Source: Gammaproteobacteria bacterium 53_120_T64
GTDB taxonomy: Bacteria; Pseudomonadota; Gammaproteobacteria; Pseudomonadales; Porticoccaceae
Length of the DNA stretch: 64,000 nucleotides
Direction: 5' to 3'
Assembly (NCBI GenBank): GCA_002162815.1
Contig: MAAT01000005.1
Location: 124,001 to 188,000, forward strand
The notes beneath the pieces were generated by a model that made no database searches, was not told where the DNA came from, and saw nothing but the letters and a program-made list of their open reading frames with translations. A program made the translations under genes and the position numbers. Positions 62,207 to 64,000 of this stretch are shown here, piece by piece. Position 1 is the stretch's first letter; the number at the start of each line of letters is the position of its first letter.

Positions 62207-63136
62207 ATGTCGTTTGCAGATCGTGATGGTTTTATTTGGTTTGATGGTGAGATGGTGCCCTGGCGCGATGCCAAAGTGCACGTGCTGACCCATACCCTGC
62301 ACTATGGCATGGGCGTGTTTGAGGGCGTGCGCGCCTACAAAACCGAGAACCAAGGCACGGCGATTTTTCGCATGAAAGAGCACACCAAACGCCTGCATAA
62401 CTCGGCAAAAATTGTCGGCATGAAACTGCCCTTTGATGAAGACACGCTGAATCAGGCCCAGCTCGACGTAGTGAAAGCCAATAATCTTGACGAAGCCTAT
62501 TTGCGCCCGATGGCATTTCTGGGTTCGGAGGCGATGGGCCTGCGCGCCGACGGTTTGTCGACCCACGTTATTATTGCATCGTGGGAATGGCCCTCGTACA
62601 TGAGCCCCGAATCCCTTGAACAGGGCATTCGTATCCATACCTCTTCTTTCACGCGTCACCACGTCAATATCACCATGTGCAAAGCCAAGGCGAATGGCAA
62701 CTACATGAATTCGATGATGGCGCTGCGCGAGGCGCTGGAGAACGGCTACGATGAAGCGCTGTTGCTGGATGTCGATGGTTATGTTGCCGAGGGCAGCGGT
62801 GAGAATTTCTTCATCGTCCGCGATGGCATTCTGTACACGCCGGAACTGACCTCCTGTCTCGATGGCATTACCCGAGCCAGCGTGATTCAAATGGCTCAGG
62901 AGCGCGGTTACGAGGTGCGTGAAAAACGCATCACCCGCGACGAGGTGTATATTGCCGACGAGGCCTTCTTTACCGGCACCGCCGCCGAGGTACTACCGAT
63001 TCGTGAGCTGGATAATCGCGAGATTGGCAGTGGTACCCGTGGGCCGATTACCGCCGAGTTGCAAACCGCTTATTTTGACGCGGTGCGCGGTCGCAACGAA
63101 GAGCACCCCGAGTGGCTATCGCCGATTGACGCTTAG
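62207..63136 (+). CDS. ilvE: Branched-chain amino-acid aminotransferase
   Basis: 309-aa PLP-dependent fold-IV aminotransferase; final step of Val, Ile and Leu synthesis. The N-terminus has FIWFDGEMVPWRDAKVHVLT with HYGMGVFEGVRAY. NYMNSMMALREALENGYDEA carries conserved ligands, with the catalytic Lys just before it in CKAKANGNY. LLLDVDGYVAEGSGENFFIV, LDGITRASVIQMAQERGYEV and FFTGTAAEVLPIRELDNREI complete the family signature. RBS GAGG lies just upstream; glnE ends 12 bp before. Confidence 0.97.
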   Translation: MSFADRDGFIWFDGEMVPWRDAKVHVLTHTLHYGMGVFEGVRAYKTENQGTAIFRMKEHTKRLHNSAKIVGMKLPFDEDTLNQAQLDVVKANNLDEAYLRPMAFLGSEAMGLRADGLSTHVIIASWEWPSYMSPESLEQGIRIHTSSFTRHHVNITMCKAKANGNYMNSMMALREALENGYDEALLLDVDGYVAEGSGENFFIVRDGILYTPELTSCLDGITRASVIQMAQERGYEVREKRITRDEVYIADEAFFTGTAAEVLPIRELDNREIGSGTRGPITAELQTAYFDAVRGRNEEHPEWLSPIDA

Positions 63137-63177
63137 CCGCCGCTTTTTTAACCGTTGTATTCGATAGAGACGCGCTA

Positions 63178-64000
63178 ATTAACCGTAAAAAAATCCTTAT
63201 TGTCGGCCCTTCCTGGGTCGGCGATATGGTGATGGCGCAAACGCTATTTACCAGTCTTCAGCAGCAAAACCCCGGTTGCCACATCGACGTGCTGGCGCCG
63301 GCCTGGAGCCGTCCGCTGCTCGAGCGCATGCCCGAGGTGAGTGGGGCCATTGCTATGCCGGTTGGCCATGGCGAGCTGGCACTTTCAAAACGCTGGGCGC
63401 TGGCTCAACAGCTGCGCAAGCAGGCTTACGATGAAGCGTATGTGCTGCCCAACTCTTTAAAGTCCGCCTTAATTCCCGCCTTTGCCGGTATTCCTCTGCG
63501 CATTGGTTGGCGCGGTGAAATGCGCTTTGGCCTACTCAACGATATTCGCCTGCTCGATAAAGCGCGCTACCCCTTGATGATAGAGCGCTTTATCGCCCTG
63601 GCTTACCCCGAGAATACGGCCCTGCCGGCTGAGCTACCACGCCCCCACCTGGAAGTGGATACAGCGGCACTGGCGGCCTTGCGCGATAAGTTTGCTATCG
63701 ACCTCAGTCGGCCGGTATTGGCGCTGTGCCCCGGTGCCGAATTTGGCCCGGCCAAGCGCTGGCCCGAAGCGCATTATCAACAGGTTGCCCAAACGATGCT
63801 CGATCGTGGCTGGCAGGTGTGGTTAATGGGGTCTGACAGTGATGCCCCCGTTGGCGATAGTATCGCGACATCAATAAGGGGTGAGCATACCGCGTTTATT
63901 CGCAATCTCGCCGGGCAAACTGAATTGTCGGAAGCCATCGATTTACTCTCCATGGCCACTGCAGTGGTCAGTAACGATTCGGGCCTGATGCACATTAGTG
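63178..64000 (+). CDS. waaF: ADP-heptose:LPS heptosyltransferase II (partial, start uncertain)
   Basis: Glycosyltransferase that adds the second heptose to the LPS inner core. It runs off the window's right edge. KKILIVGPSWVGDMVMAQ is the conserved N-terminus, and VLALCPGAEFGPAKRWPEAH and VVSNDSGLMHI are the ADP-heptose-binding motifs. The open frame begins after TGA 63127-63129 and offers no ATG, GTG or TTG before the conserved GPSWVGD segment. ATT at 63178, five codons before ILIVG and preceded by AGAGACG, is the best candidate start. The first ATG in frame (63226) would delete the essential loop. Gene order after ilvE matches Pseudomonas. Confidence 0.9.
   Translation, partial: MNRKKILIVGPSWVGDMVMAQTLFTSLQQQNPGCHIDVLAPAWSRPLLERMPEVSGAIAMPVGHGELALSKRWALAQQLRKQAYDEAYVLPNSLKSALIPAFAGIPLRIGWRGEMRFGLLNDIRLLDKARYPLMIERFIALAYPENTALPAELPRPHLEVDTAALAALRDKFAIDLSRPVLALCPGAEFGPAKRWPEAHYQQVAQTMLDRGWQVWLMGSDSDAPVGDSIATSIRGEHTAFIRNLAGQTELSEAIDLLSMATAVVSNDSGLMHIS

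Overview
The window looks like chromosomal DNA of a marine or environmental gammaproteobacterium related to Pseudomonadales/Cellvibrionales. This is inferred from gene content and gene order, not from a marker gene. Three blocks match known Pseudomonas-type synteny: ptsP-rppH-HAD-lgt-thyA (with folA further on), argA/argE, and glnE-ilvE-waaF. Most of the DNA is GC-rich with ordinary housekeeping codon use. Several short AT-rich stretches stand out as acquired.

Layout. 1-8.1 kb is core metabolism: the end of gcvT, gcvH, an RlmI-type methyltransferase, an NRDE protein, ptsP and rppH on the minus strand, then an HAD phosphatase, lgt and thyA. 8.2-14.9 kb holds a small cytochrome c, a three-gene CYP153-type alkane hydroxylase operon (P450, ferredoxin reductase, ferredoxin), a YbaN-like membrane protein, an Old Yellow Enzyme and a uracil-DNA-glycosylase-fold protein. 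15.2-25.2 kb is an uptake block: a TonB-dependent receptor, a PepSY membrane protein with His/Met-rich and CxxC segments, folA, and a compact TonB2-like energising operon (DUF3450, large TolQ/ExbB-type protein, ExbB, ExbD, TonB, TPR protein).

25.6-32.8 kb is the most unusual region. It is an array of polymorphic-toxin modules. One full-length gene carries a private N-terminus of about 66 residues, a module of about 315 residues and an AT-rich C-terminal toxin, followed by an overlapping immunity gene. Downstream lie further copies of the same module, each missing the N-terminus, each starting just after the same 25-bp junction repeat and an in-frame TAA. Two of them carry different C-terminal toxins with their own immunity genes (an LHH-type nuclease with a SUKH-like partner; an unidentified toxin with a 103-aa partner). 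A short copy and a truncated copy carry no toxin. An IS66 tnpA relic sits inside the array. This looks like a store of exchangeable toxin tips beside one expression-ready gene. The delivery route is not visible in the window.

33-40.4 kb is a mixed accessory region: a DUF1302 outer-membrane protein, a decayed REP-associated tyrosine transposase, tRNA-Pro(CGG), an FNR/ANR regulator, a truncated duplicate of the TonB-operon TPR gene, an AT-rich membrane protein, a ParDE toxin-antitoxin pair and an orphan ExbD. 40.4-64 kb returns to mostly core genes: ilvD, a methyltransferase, a PEP-CTERM protein behind a sigma-54-like promoter, a small monooxygenase, a DUF2235 hydrolase, a soluble chemoreceptor fused to hemerythrin, arsM, a TVP38-flavoprotein disulfide reductase fusion, an HDOD protein, argA, a broken amidohydrolase, a Cache-GGDEF cyclase, argE, glnE, ilvE and the start of waaF, which has no ATG, GTG or TTG start in frame.

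All family assignments come from reading motifs by eye. No database search was run.
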